Assembly (NCBI GenBank): GCA_034669505.1 | Contig: JAXDNJ010000088.1 | Location: 1 to 33,299, forward strand | Source: JAFASC01 sp034669505 | GTDB taxonomy: Bacteria; Pseudomonadota; Alphaproteobacteria; Rhizobiales; Beijerinckiaceae | Direction of reading: 5' to 3' | DNA: 33,299 nucleotides | Shown here: positions 15,107 through 23,380 of the stretch, piece by piece | Layout: each line of letters begins with the position of its first letter | How positions within the stretch are numbered: the first letter of the stretch is position 1 | The notes under the pieces: generated by a model | Database searches by the model: none | Told to the model about the DNA's origin: nothing | Seen by the model: the letters and a program-made list of their open reading frames with translations, nothing else | Made by a program: the position numbers and the translations under genes

Positions 15107-16912
15107 TCAACTCGCCAGCGCCAGTTCGGCCGCGTGCACCGACCCCGCGCCTTCGGTCACCGTGCGCTCCAGCCCGCCCGCGCCGGTGGCCATGTTCTCG
15201 GCGAAGAAGCGCGCCACCGCGATGCGTCCGCCATGCGCCGGATCGCTTTCACCGCTGTTACGCGCGCCGTGCGCCGCCATGGCGATCTCGGCCAGCCCGG
15301 TGCCGCCGCGCGCATAGCCGAACAGCCTGAGATATGGCGCCGCACCCGCAAGCGCATCGGCGACATTTGAGCCGATCGTCTCCAGCATGTAGTCGGTTGC
15401 GCGCGCAAACGCATCCACCGCGCCCGACAATGCCGAATGCATATGCCCGAAATCCGGCGCGTTCGCTTCGCGCAAACGCGTGAGCGTCGCGCGCATGTCG
15501 GCGATCTCGCGGCGCACCGCGCTGCCTCCGGAGAGCGGCACTTTGCGCTGCACGAGGTCGATCGCCTGAATGCCGTTCGTGCCCTCGTAAATCCCGCCGA
15601 TGCGGATGTCGCGCATGAATTGCGCGGCGCCAGTCTCCTCTACGAAGCCCATGCCGCCATGCACCTGCACGCCGATCGATGTCACCTCGTTGCCGATGTC
15701 GGTCGAATAGGCTTTGGCGAGTGGCGTCAACAGCCCGGCGCGTTCGCCCGCCTGCCTGCGCAAGGCTGCATCGCTCTCGCGCCGCGAGCGGTCGATCGAG
15801 GCGGCCGTCATGTAGCAGATCGCGCGCGCGGCGGCGGTCTGCGCTTTCATCGTCATCAGCATACGCTGCACGTCGGGATGCGCAATGATCGGACTCATGC
15901 CCGAACCGTTGGCGCCAGCTTTGGAGTGTTGTGCCTTGCCTTGCCTGCGCTCGCGCGCATAGGCGAGCGCATGCTGCGTCGCGCGTTCCGCCAGCGCCAC
16001 GCCCTGGATGCCGACCGAGAGCCGCGCATTGTTCATCATCGTGAACATGCAGGCGAGGCCTTTATTCTCTTCGCCAATCAGCCAGCCGACGGCGCCGCCT
16101 TCATCGCCGAACACCATCGTGCAGGTCGGGGAGCCGTGCACACCGAGCTTGTGCTCGATGCCGGAGCAATGCACGTCGTTGCGCTTGCCGGGACGGCCGT
16201 CCGCGTCGAGCAGAAACTTCGGCACCAGGAACAGCGAAATGCCGCGCGTGCCGGGCGGCGCGTCGGGCAAACGCGCCAGCACGAGATGGATGATGTTGTC
16301 GGTGAGATCGTGCTCGCCGTAGGTGATGAAGATCTTTTGCCCGAAGATGCGGTACGATCCATCCCCCACGGGCTCCGCACGCGTGCGCAGCGCGCTCAAG
16401 TCGGATCCGGCCTGCGGCTCGGTCAGGTTCATTGTGCCGGTCCATTGCCCGGACACCATCTTCTCGAGGTAGAGCGCCTTTAGCTCATCGCTCGCATGCG
16501 CCTCGACCGCCTCGACCGCGCCGAAATTGAGCAGCGGGCAGAGCGCGAAGGCCATGTTCGCGCTCGTCCAGATTTCCGTGCAGGCGACGCCGAGCAGCAC
16601 CGGCAGTCCCATGCCGCCGTGACGCTCGCTGGCGGTGACGCCGTTCCAGCCGCCGTCGCTCCACTGCTTGTAGGCTTCGCGCCAGCCGGGCGTCGTCGTC
16701 ACCACGCCGTCGGCGAGGCGCGCGCCCTGCAGGTCGCCGGCGCGGTTTAAGGGCGCGAGCACACCTTCGGCAAGTCTGGCCGCCTCTTCGAGCGTCGCGG
16801 CGGCGACGCCGTCCGCGAGCTCGGCGTAGAGCCCGCTTTCGAGGCCCGCGGCGAGGCCGGCCGCATGATCCATCGTGAAGATCATGTCGGAGACGGGCAC
16901 GCGATAGGTCAT
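15107..16912 (-). CDS. Acyl-CoA dehydrogenase, large (about 600 residue) type
   Basis: FAD enzyme that introduces a trans-2 double bond into acyl-CoA thioesters. At 601 residues it belongs to the long subfamily with an extra N-terminal extension and a C-terminal domain, which includes DmdC (3-methylmercaptopropionyl-CoA dehydrogenase) and long-chain enzymes. FAD and substrate motifs are WTGTMNLTEPQAGSDLSALR (157-176) and KIFITYGEHD. The catalytic base is Glu443 in IYEGTNGIQA, and VQVHGGMGFVEE is the conserved C-terminal helix. The DmdC assignment is not secure because the family is broad. It leads an operon with the crotonase and, unexpectedly, the spike genes. It diverges from tsaC/sua5 with 109 bases between starts. 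Confidence 0.92.
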   Translation of the reverse strand: MTYRVPVSDMIFTMDHAAGLAAGLESGLYAELADGVAAATLEEAARLAEGVLAPLNRAGDLQGARLADGVVTTTPGWREAYKQWSDGGWNGVTASERHGGMGLPVLLGVACTEIWTSANMAFALCPLLNFGAVEAVEAHASDELKALYLEKMVSGQWTGTMNLTEPQAGSDLSALRTRAEPVGDGSYRIFGQKIFITYGEHDLTDNIIHLVLARLPDAPPGTRGISLFLVPKFLLDADGRPGKRNDVHCSGIEHKLGVHGSPTCTMVFGDEGGAVGWLIGEENKGLACMFTMMNNARLSVGIQGVALAERATQHALAYARERRQGKAQHSKAGANGSGMSPIIAHPDVQRMLMTMKAQTAAARAICYMTAASIDRSRRESDAALRRQAGERAGLLTPLAKAYSTDIGNEVTSIGVQVHGGMGFVEETGAAQFMRDIRIGGIYEGTNGIQAIDLVQRKVPLSGGSAVRREIADMRATLTRLREANAPDFGHMHSALSGAVDAFARATDYMLETIGSNVADALAGAAPYLRLFGYARGGTGLAEIAMAAHGARNSGESDPAHGGRIAVARFFAENMATGAGGLERTVTEGAGSVHAAELALAS

Positions 16913-17021
16913 GAGCGTTCCTCAGAGACGCGCGGCGGGTTGACCTCGGCGGGGCCAGGCGCAACACCGGCGCGATGCATTGGCTTTCGTCGATGAAGCA
17001 AGTCGCCGCCCGGGTGTCAAA

Positions 17022-18002
17022 ATGAATTTCGGCGCCGGGAGCGTGCTCGCGGTGCGTCGCCCGGCGGACGCGGCGGCCATCGTGGAAGCGGCGCGGCTGC
17101 TGCGAGACGGCGGCCTCGTCGCATTCCCGACCGAGACCGTCTATGGGCTCGGCGCCGATGCGACCAACGCGGCGGCGGTTGCGCGGCTTTATGCGGCGAA
17201 GGGGCGGCCGTCGTTCAACCCGCTGATCGCGCATCTGGCCGATGCCGAAGCGGCCATGAGGGAGGGCGCGTTCTCCGCCGCCGCGATGAAACTCGCGGCG
17301 CGCTTCTGGCCGGGACCGCTGACGCTGGTCGTGCCGCTCGCCAAGACAAGTCGCATTTGCGATCTCGCCCGCGCCGGGCTGCGCACAATCGGCCTGCGGG
17401 TGCCGGCGCATCCGGCGGCGCATGCGCTGCTGACCGAAGTGGCGCGCCCGATCGCCGCCCCGTCCGCGAACCGGTCCGGCCATGTCAGTCCGGTCAGTGC
17501 CGAGCATGTGATCGAGGATCTCGGCCAAAACATCGATCTCGTTCTCGACGGCGGCCCGTGCACGGTGGGCATTGAATCGACGATCGTCGCTTGCATCGAC
17601 GATCGCGCCCGCCTCTTGCGGCCAGGCGGCATCGCCCGCGAGGCGATCGAGGCTGTGCTCGGCGCGCCGCTCGCTGTTATCGATGGCCGTGCCTCCGGCG
17701 GACCGATCGCGCCGGGCATGCTCGCCTCGCATTACGCCCCGCGCGCGGCATTGCGTCTCGATGCGGCGTCGCTCGAACCGGGCGAAGCGGGACTCGATTT
17801 CGGCGGCCGTTTTCCGCCGGGCAAACACGTGCTCGACCTTTCAGCCGCTGGGAACACGGTGGAGGCGGCCGCGAACCTTTATGCTTATCTACGCCGGCTC
17901 GATGCGAGCGGCGCTGAGGCAATTGCGGTCGCGCCGATTCCGCCGCAGGGTCTAGGCGACGCGATCCGTGACCGGCTGAGGCGGGCGGCGGCCCCCAGAT
18001 GA
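17022..18002 (+). CDS. L-threonylcarbamoyladenylate synthase (Sua5/YwlC/TsaC)
   Basis: Makes threonylcarbamoyl-AMP from threonine, bicarbonate and ATP, the first step of t6A formation at position 37 of ANN-decoding tRNAs. The 326-residue protein has the YrdC catalytic domain: GGLVAFPTETVYGLGADATN, KGRPSFNPLIAHL, FWPGPLTLV, LRTIGLRVPAHP, PIAAPSANRSGHVSPV and GIESTIVAC. It also has a C-terminal Sua5 domain joined by APGMLASHYAPRAAL. The long, two-domain form is the Sua5 type rather than the short TsaC type. The ATG at 17022 is used; upstream the same frame opens only with a TTG at 16980. No clear ribosome site is visible. Cytosolic and expected to be essential or nearly so. Confidence 0.93.
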   Translation: MNFGAGSVLAVRRPADAAAIVEAARLLRDGGLVAFPTETVYGLGADATNAAAVARLYAAKGRPSFNPLIAHLADAEAAMREGAFSAAAMKLAARFWPGPLTLVVPLAKTSRICDLARAGLRTIGLRVPAHPAAHALLTEVARPIAAPSANRSGHVSPVSAEHVIEDLGQNIDLVLDGGPCTVGIESTIVACIDDRARLLRPGGIAREAIEAVLGAPLAVIDGRASGGPIAPGMLASHYAPRAALRLDAASLEPGEAGLDFGGRFPPGKHVLDLSAAGNTVEAAANLYAYLRRLDASGAEAIAVAPIPPQGLGDAIRDRLRRAAAPR

Positions 18003-18126
18003 GAACACTCGACGATGATCGAAAACCCCACGCTTGCGGCGTGACATCTCGTGACAGACGCGGCTTGCGTGCGGCGGCGATGAATCGCGGCCGGCTTGCG
18101 CCGCGGAGCGCCGAGGCCGCACAGCA

Positions 18127-18141
18127 TTAACCTGCCCCTAA
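18127..18141 (+). promoter_or_regulatory. CtrA-like box upstream of a small exported protein gene
   Basis: TTAA-CCTGCCC-CTAA, seven of eight matches to TTAA-N7-TTAA and followed by C, as in many CtrA sites. It lies about 60 bases before the leader hairpin and 104 bases before the ATG at 18245. It could drive the exported-protein gene or a short leader transcript. The rest of 18003-18126 shows two GTGACA copies (starting near 18041 and 18051) and nothing else. Confidence 0.35.
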
Positions 18142-18199
18142 CTTCCATGCGCAAATGATTTCGAATTGCGCGAGCATCTCCTCCGCTCGCGATCGAGAG

Positions 18200-18231
18200 G
18201 GCTCCGGCGGCGCGATCCGCCGGAGCCTTTT
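18200..18231 (+). terminator. Perfect 11-bp hairpin with T-run in the 5' leader
   Basis: GGCTCCGGCGG (18200-18210), loop CGCGAT, and CCGCCGGAGCC (18217-18227) form a perfect 11-bp stem followed directly by TTTT. This is the shape of an intrinsic terminator. It sits between a CtrA-like box and the ribosome site AAGGAGAG of the next gene, leaving only 13 bases to the ATG. It is 200 bases past the sua5 stop. It could end sua5 transcription, attenuate the exported-protein gene, or end a small RNA. Confidence 0.55.
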
Positions 18232-18244
18232 CAAGGAGAGCTGC

Positions 18245-18559
18245 ATGTCGAGAGTGACGAGATTTGTCGGAATGGCCGCGGCCCTGGCCATCGCCGCTCC
18301 CCTGGTTGCGGGTTCGGGTACGTCGGCGTCCGCCGGCGACGCGGGTTCCGCCGTTGCCGCGGGCCTGCTCGGCGGCGCGGTCGGCGTCATGGTTGGCGCG
18401 GCAGCGGCGCGTCCCGCCCCGCCTCCCGTCGTCGTCTACGAGCGGCCGGCGCGGGTCGAATATGTCGAGCCCGAGCCCATCTGCCACATGGAACGCCAGC
18501 CGGTTTTCGACGAGGACGGCAATCCGGCGGGCTCCCGGCGCGTCCGCGTCTGCGACTGA
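18245..18559 (+). CDS. Small exported protein with glycine-zipper segment
   Basis: A 104-residue protein of unknown function. The ATG at 18245 follows AAGGAGAGCTGC. A Sec signal peptide (MSRVTRFVGMAAALAIAAPL to about TSASAG) leads to a Gly/Ala hydrophobic stretch, AVAAGLLGGAVGVMVGAAAA, of the glycine-zipper kind seen in small envelope proteins. A Pro/Val-rich linker follows, then a C-terminal part with two Cys (ICHMERQPVFDEDGNPAG ... VRVCD) that probably form a disulfide in the periplasm. It may associate with the inner or outer membrane. The leader carries a CtrA-like box and a terminator-like hairpin, so its expression may be controlled in the cell cycle or by attenuation. Confidence 0.78.
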   Translation: MSRVTRFVGMAAALAIAAPLVAGSGTSASAGDAGSAVAAGLLGGAVGVMVGAAAARPAPPPVVVYERPARVEYVEPEPICHMERQPVFDEDGNPAGSRRVRVCD

Positions 18560-18625
18560 GCGCCTGAAACGGCGGCCTACCGGCCCGTAGCGGAAAGGCA
18601 TACATAGCTCGGCGAGGAGGCGCCC

Positions 18626-19252
18626 ATGGACGCCGCGCAGAGCTATTCGAGCGATGTTGCCTTCACGCCGAGCGTGAAGACGATCCAGGCGCGCCGCGGC
18701 TCGCGCAAGGCTTACGCGCATCGGGAAGAGGCGGGCGCATGGCCGACCCGCATCACGCCCGAACTCGCGGAATTCATTGCCGCGCAGACCAGCGTGTTTC
18801 TGGCGACCGCCAACACAGATGGCCAGCCCTATATCCAGCATCGCGGCGGGCCGCCGGGCTTTCTGCGCGTGCTCGATGAAAAGACCATCGGCTTCGCCGA
18901 TTTCGCCGGTAACCGGCAGTACATCACGCTCGGCAACCTCGGCGACAATCCGAAGGCGTATCTCTTCCTCATCGACTACATGCATCGCCGCCGCATCAAG
19001 ATCTGGGGCGAGGCCCGCGTCGTCGAAGGGGACGCGGAGCTTGTCTCAAAGCTGATGCCGGAGGGCTACAAAGCGCGGCCGGAGCAGGCGATCCTGTTCA
19101 CGGTCGCCGCTTGGGATTCAAATTGCGCGCAGCACATTCCGCAACGATTTGAAGCAGCGGACGTCGCCGCGGTATTGATGCAACGCGACGAGCGCATCGC
19201 TGCGCTGGAGGTGGAAGTGAAAAGCTTGCGCGAAACCGCGGATGGCAAGTGA
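18626..19252 (+). CDS. Pyridoxamine 5'-phosphate oxidase-fold flavoprotein
   Basis: A 208-residue member of the PNPOx-like FMN-binding split-barrel superfamily. The core is FIAAQTSVFLATANTDGQPY, IQHRGGPPGFLRVLDEKTIG, FADFAGNRQYITLGNLGDNP and KAYLFLIDYMHRRRIKIWGE, where the FADFAGNRQY and NP segments fit the FMN phosphate and isoalloxazine sites. The C-terminal 25 residues (MQRDERIAALEVEVKSLRET) form a predicted short coiled coil that may aid dimerisation. True PdxH residues for pyridoxal phosphate are not evident, so a general flavin or F420-type reductase or sensor is more likely than vitamin B6 synthesis. Start is the ATG after GAGGAGGCGCCC. It is convergent with the BKACE gene, with 7 bases between stops. 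Confidence 0.85.
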   Translation: MDAAQSYSSDVAFTPSVKTIQARRGSRKAYAHREEAGAWPTRITPELAEFIAAQTSVFLATANTDGQPYIQHRGGPPGFLRVLDEKTIGFADFAGNRQYITLGNLGDNPKAYLFLIDYMHRRRIKIWGEARVVEGDAELVSKLMPEGYKARPEQAILFTVAAWDSNCAQHIPQRFEAADVAAVLMQRDERIAALEVEVKSLRETADGK

Positions 19253-19259
19253 TGGCGGA

Positions 19260-20150
19260 CTACGCCGCCACCCGCTCCTTCAACCCGCAAATCCCCCGCG
19301 CCTCGTCCGCACTCGCAATCTCCCGTCCCAGATCGCGCGAAATGCGCACGATCTTCTCGACCAGCTCCGAATTGGAGCGCGCGTAAGCTCCGGGCTCGAT
19401 GAACGGATTGTCCTCCATGCCGACGCGCACATGGCCGCCGAGCATGATCGCGGCACTGAGCACTTTCCAATGCTCTGCCGGGTCCATCACGCTGGTGTTC
19501 CAGACGAAACCTTCGGGGCAATGGTCGGCCATGTAGACCATCGCTTTCGTCGTCGGCGGCGTCCAGCAGCCGCCCTTCCAGCCCAAGAAGAACGTCACCC
19601 AGACCGGCCCCTGCATCAGGCCTTTTTCCACCATGCGCATGGCGTTCCACACGCCGCCATAGTGGAACGCCTCGACCTCAATCTTGACGCCGAGCGCGCG
19701 CGTCACCTCGCAATATTCCTTGAGCTCGTCGCGGCTGTGCAGGCCATATAATTCGACCGGCTCCTTGCCCGGCTCGTAATCAAAGCATTCGTCATGCGCG
19801 TTGAAGCAGGTCGAGATCATGTCCGGCCGCTGCTCCTGCATCAGCTGCTTCCTCTGCGGAAAGCGGCCGTTGGCGATGCCGTATTGAATGATCGCGTCAC
19901 GCTTCGATGCGATGCCGTCGCGCAGCCGCTTCCAGCCGGGAATGTCGAGGTCGGAAAGTTTCGTGCCGTCGGCCTGGATTTCCGTATCGACCGAGTACGG
20001 CCCGTGCAGATGGCAGATCGAGGCGCCAGCATCGATCGCGCGGACATATTCTTCAGCGACCGCATCGATGCCGCGCGGCGTCGGGTTGTGCGGATTCGAC
20101 GGATACGACATCGTCGAATCGCAGGTGACGGTCACGATCAGTTTTTGCAT
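19260..20150 (-). CDS. BKACE family beta-keto acid cleavage enzyme
   Basis: A 296-residue zinc enzyme of the DUF849/BKACE family. Members condense a beta-keto acid with acetyl-CoA and cleave it to acetoacetate and a new CoA ester; the founding member is 3-keto-5-aminohexanoate cleavage enzyme. Zinc ligands fit His47 and His49 in ICHLHGPYS and the Glu in GGHVRVGMEDNPFIEPGAYA. NTSVMDPAEHWKVLSAAIML is also family-typical. The ATG at 20150 follows GGAGGGAATCA. The exact keto acid is not predictable. It lies 48 bases downstream of the YihY-like gene on the same strand and near a feruloyl-CoA-synthase-like ligase, so a role in aromatic or carnitine-like side-chain catabolism is possible. Confidence 0.88.
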   Translation of the reverse strand: MQKLIVTVTCDSTMSYPSNPHNPTPRGIDAVAEEYVRAIDAGASICHLHGPYSVDTEIQADGTKLSDLDIPGWKRLRDGIASKRDAIIQYGIANGRFPQRKQLMQEQRPDMISTCFNAHDECFDYEPGKEPVELYGLHSRDELKEYCEVTRALGVKIEVEAFHYGGVWNAMRMVEKGLMQGPVWVTFFLGWKGGCWTPPTTKAMVYMADHCPEGFVWNTSVMDPAEHWKVLSAAIMLGGHVRVGMEDNPFIEPGAYARSNSELVEKIVRISRDLGREIASADEARGICGLKERVAA

Positions 20151-20198
20151 TGATTCCCTCCGCATCGGATTATGCGGCAGGGACCGGAGAGGCGGCAA

Positions 20199-21326
20199 TC
20201 AGGTTTTGACTTGCGGCGCCGGCGATTCCTCTTCCTTGCGGTCGACTTCGGCATCGATGGTCGCGCCGAGCAGCACGATTAGCGCCGAGAGCCACAGCCA
20301 CAGCATGAGAATGGCGACCGCGCCGAGCGAGCCGTAGGTCGCATCGTAATTACCGAAGCTCGAGACGTAGAACGAGAATAGCGCCGAGCCGGCGATCCAC
20401 AACACGGCGGCCGCAATCGCGCCGCGGCTGATGAAGCGCCATTGCGGCAGCGGCAGCGACGGCGCGAACCGGTAGATGACGGCGAGCCCGAGGAAGATCA
20501 GCACCGCCAGCAGCGGCCAGCGCAAGACATTTATCAGGATTTCGGTGAACGGCCCGAGCGGCAGGAATTTCAGTACGACCGGCACGCCGGCGACGGTGGC
20601 AAGGGCTACGACCGCAAAAATCACGGCGCCGAGCGTCAGCCCGAGCGCGATCACCTGCTGCATGATGAAGGAGCGCTTCTCCGGCACTTCGCAGGCGATG
20701 TTGAGGCCCGTCATCAGCGCGCCCATGCCGGAGCGGGCGCTGAACAGGGCGATTGCAATGGCGATGATGGCGGCGGTGTTGAGCGATGGCTTCGACGCGG
20801 TGACGAGCTTTTGCAGCGCGTCGGTGATGAGCTTCGCGGCTTCCGTCGGGATGAAAGACGAAATCTGCCCCGCAGTTTCCATGACGTGCTGCGGATCGGC
20901 GACGAGGCCGTAAATCGCGACAAGTGCGGCCAGCGCGGGAAAGATCGCGAGCAGGCCGTAGAAGGCGACGCCGGCGGCAACCAGCGTCAGGTTGTCGGCG
21001 CCCATGCGGATGAAGACGCGCTTCAGGATTTCCCACATGCCCTTGGGGCTGGCGGGCTTGTCGGAGGTGGGCGCGGTCGGCGCGTCGCCCGGCTGCGGGC
21101 CTGCACCTGTGGGCTTGACGGCATTCTTGCCGTCTTTGCGGTCCGCGCCGTCCTTGCTGTCTTTGCCGCCCTTCGGGGTCGCGCCGGAATCGCGCTTGGC
21201 CGGCCCCATCGCCTCGAACCCGCTCGCGGCGGTGCGGTGGCCGGCCTCGGCCAGCGTAAGCAGGACCAGCGAAGCCGCCCAAACGAGCGGCCCAGGTCTC
21301 GGTGTTGCCTGCACTTGTTTCGCCAT
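20199..21326 (-). CDS. YihY/BrkB family inner-membrane protein with low-complexity N-terminal extension
   Basis: The core, roughly residues 100-365, is the YihY/virulence-factor BrkB domain with about six hydrophobic segments: NLTLVAAGVAFYGLLAIFPA, LNTAAIIAIAIALFSARSGM, GLTLGAVIFAVVALATVAGV, RWPLLAVLIFLGLAVIYRFA, AIAAAVLWIAGSALFSFYVS and YGSLGAVAILMLWLWLSALI. BrkB-like proteins were once called RNase BN by mistake; their role in the envelope is unclear. Ahead of the core is one extra hydrophobic stretch (LVWAASLVLLTLAEAG), then about 60 Lys/Asp/Pro/Gly-rich residues (GGKDSKDGADRKDGK and on) of disordered character. The start is uncertain: ATG at 21326 is used, and ATG at 21392 would add 22 residues. 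Confidence 0.85.
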   Translation of the reverse strand: MAKQVQATPRPGPLVWAASLVLLTLAEAGHRTAASGFEAMGPAKRDSGATPKGGKDSKDGADRKDGKNAVKPTGAGPQPGDAPTAPTSDKPASPKGMWEILKRVFIRMGADNLTLVAAGVAFYGLLAIFPALAALVAIYGLVADPQHVMETAGQISSFIPTEAAKLITDALQKLVTASKPSLNTAAIIAIAIALFSARSGMGALMTGLNIACEVPEKRSFIMQQVIALGLTLGAVIFAVVALATVAGVPVVLKFLPLGPFTEILINVLRWPLLAVLIFLGLAVIYRFAPSLPLPQWRFISRGAIAAAVLWIAGSALFSFYVSSFGNYDATYGSLGAVAILMLWLWLSALIVLLGATIDAEVDRKEEESPAPQVKT

Positions 21327-21451
21327 CGGTCCGCGCCCCGGTCTCGCTCGCCCCCTCAATGCCGAATGCGGGTTCGCGTTCCCGTTGATCATTGACGCAC
21401 GCCCGCCTGGCATTATGGATGTTTGAAAAGAGAGCACGCGGGGAGGAACGG

Positions 21452-23299
21452 ATGGCCGGCAAGGAACGCCCGGTGCGGCTTGGCCGCGCTGATGTCGCCG
21501 TCGAGCGGCGCGCCGACGGCACGACGCTGGTCAAATCGATCTACGGCTTCGGGCCGGTCGAGACCTGCATCACCGATTATCTCGTGCGGCATGCGCGCCA
21601 GGCGCCGGACCGCGTCTTCGTCGCCAAACGCGATGCGAGCGGCGCGTGGGTGAAGCTGACTTATGCGCAGACGCTGGCGCGCGTCGAGCGCATCGCCGCG
21701 GGACTGCTCACGCGCGATCTCTCGGCCGAGCGGCCGATCGCGGTTCTGTCGGGCAACGACATCGAGCATCTCCTGCTGGCGTTTGCCGCGATGCATGTCG
21801 GCATTCCCTTCGCGCCGATCTCGGTTGCCTATTCCACAGTGTCGAAGGATTTCTCGAAACTGCGCTACATCCTCGACCTGTTGACGCCGGGTCTCGTCTT
21901 TGCCGCCGACGGCAATCGTTTCGCACCGGCGATCGAAGCGTGCGTGAACGATGGCGTGGAAGTCGTCACGACCACACCGACCAATGCGCTGAAAGCAACG
22001 GCCTTCGCCGAACTTGAACGCGAGCCCGGACCGGAAGTCGCCGCGGCGCATGCGGCCGTCACGCACGACACGATCGCCAAATTCCTGTTCACGTCGGGCT
22101 CGACGGGGTCGCCTAAGGGCGTCATCAACACGCAACGGATGATCTGCAGCAATGTCGCGCAGATCGCCGCGGCCATGCCCGTCTATGCGGAAGAGCCGCC
22201 GGTCTTCGTCGATTGGCTGCCGTGGAACCATACGTTCGGCGGCAATCACGACGTTCATGTCACGCTCGCGCATGGCGGCACATTCTATATCGACGACGGC
22301 AAGCCGCTGCCCGGTGCATTTAACGAGACGATCCGCAACCTCAAGGAAATCGCGCCAACCTGCTATCTCAACGTGCCGAAAGGCTTCGAGATGCTGGTGC
22401 ACGAGCTCGATCGCGACGAGGATCTCGCCAAGATATTCTTCAGCCGCGTCAAATTCCTGAAATATGCCGGCGCAAGCCTGCCGCAGCATGTCTGGGATGG
22501 CTTGGAACGCGTGGCGCTGAAGACCTGCGGCGAAACCATCCGCATGATCACCGGACTCGGCGCGACGGAGACCGCGCCCTCCGCGATGTTCACGCTGGCC
22601 GGCGATGTCGAGGCCGGTATGGTCGGCACGCCGGTGCCGGGCTGCGAGCTGAAACTCATCCCCAACGGCGACAAGCTCGAACTCCGCATGCGCGGCCCGA
22701 ACATAACGCCGGGATATTGGCGCGAACCTGCTCTGACCGAAGCGGCGTTTGACAAAGAGGGTTTCTACAAACTCGGCGATGCGCTCCGCTGGGTCGATGA
22801 ATCACACCCGGAGCGCGGCTTCATCTTTGATGGGCGCATCACCGAAGACTTCAAGCTTGTGACAGGCACCTGGGTCAGCGTCGGCCCGCTGCGGACCAAG
22901 ATGATCGCGCATTTCGCGCCGTTCGTGCGCGACGCGGTGATCACCGGCCATGACCGTGACGACCTCGGCGCCATCCTCATCCTCGATCCAGAGGGGTGCC
23001 GGAGCTGTTTCAGCGATATCGTCGCCGGCATGAGCCCCGCCGATCTCGCCAGCCATGGCGGGCTTCGCGCCGCACTCGGCGAACAGCTCGCCTCCTTCGC
23101 GCGATCGGCGACCGGCAGCTCGACGCGTCTCGCGCGGATGGCGATTCTCGACGAGGTGCCCTCGATCGATAAAGGCGAAGTCACTGATAAAGGCTCGATC
23201 AACCAGCGTGCCGTGCTCGCGCACCGCAAGCACCTCGTTGAAGCGCTCTATGGTAAAAACGGCGATGCGCGGGTCATCGCGCTTGAGGCGGTGAGCTGA
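21452..23299 (+). CDS. Feruloyl-CoA synthase-like acyl-CoA ligase
   Basis: AMP-forming ligase (ANL superfamily) that activates a carboxylic acid as acyl-AMP and then as the CoA thioester. Adenylation motifs are FLFTSGSTGSPKGVINTQRM (211-230), GLGATETAPSAM, YKLGDALRWVDESHPERGFI and the hinge after FDGRITEDFKLVTGTWVSVG. The pattern FVDWLPWNHTFGGNHDVHV and the C-terminal DIVAGMSPADLASHGGLRAA follow feruloyl-CoA synthases, which begin degradation of hydroxycinnamates from lignin. Length (615) fits that group. No feruloyl-CoA hydratase/lyase or vanillin dehydrogenase gene is nearby, so the substrate is not proven. The ATG at 21452 follows GGGAGGAACGG. An ABC transporter pair starts 81 bases downstream on the same strand. 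Confidence 0.85.
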   Translation: MAGKERPVRLGRADVAVERRADGTTLVKSIYGFGPVETCITDYLVRHARQAPDRVFVAKRDASGAWVKLTYAQTLARVERIAAGLLTRDLSAERPIAVLSGNDIEHLLLAFAAMHVGIPFAPISVAYSTVSKDFSKLRYILDLLTPGLVFAADGNRFAPAIEACVNDGVEVVTTTPTNALKATAFAELEREPGPEVAAAHAAVTHDTIAKFLFTSGSTGSPKGVINTQRMICSNVAQIAAAMPVYAEEPPVFVDWLPWNHTFGGNHDVHVTLAHGGTFYIDDGKPLPGAFNETIRNLKEIAPTCYLNVPKGFEMLVHELDRDEDLAKIFFSRVKFLKYAGASLPQHVWDGLERVALKTCGETIRMITGLGATETAPSAMFTLAGDVEAGMVGTPVPGCELKLIPNGDKLELRMRGPNITPGYWREPALTEAAFDKEGFYKLGDALRWVDESHPERGFIFDGRITEDFKLVTGTWVSVGPLRTKMIAHFAPFVRDAVITGHDRDDLGAILILDPEGCRSCFSDIVAGMSPADLASHGGLRAALGEQLASFARSATGSSTRLARMAILDEVPSIDKGEVTDKGSINQRAVLAHRKHLVEALYGKNGDARVIALEAVS

Positions 23300-23380
23300 G
23301 CCGGGACCGAGACTTGCGGGAACACGCGGCTTTGGCGAAGCTGGCTGCAATGGCTCAAATAAAGCCGCGAGGGAGAATGC

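Noticed and set aside
15437..16483. Plus-strand frame of 348 codons inside the acyl-CoA dehydrogenase gene
   Set aside because: Arg/His/Ala-rich antisense of a strongly recognised gene, with no family motif; typical of high-GC shadow frames.
16485..17828. Minus-strand frame of 447 codons spanning the acyl-CoA dehydrogenase start and the Sua5 gene
   Set aside because: Composition is Arg-rich and it is antisense to Sua5, whose motifs are complete; it also crosses two real starts.
21413..22489. Minus-strand frame of 358 codons opposite the feruloyl-CoA-synthase-like gene
   Set aside because: Arg/Asp-rich shadow with no motif; the plus strand carries all adenylation motifs in order.
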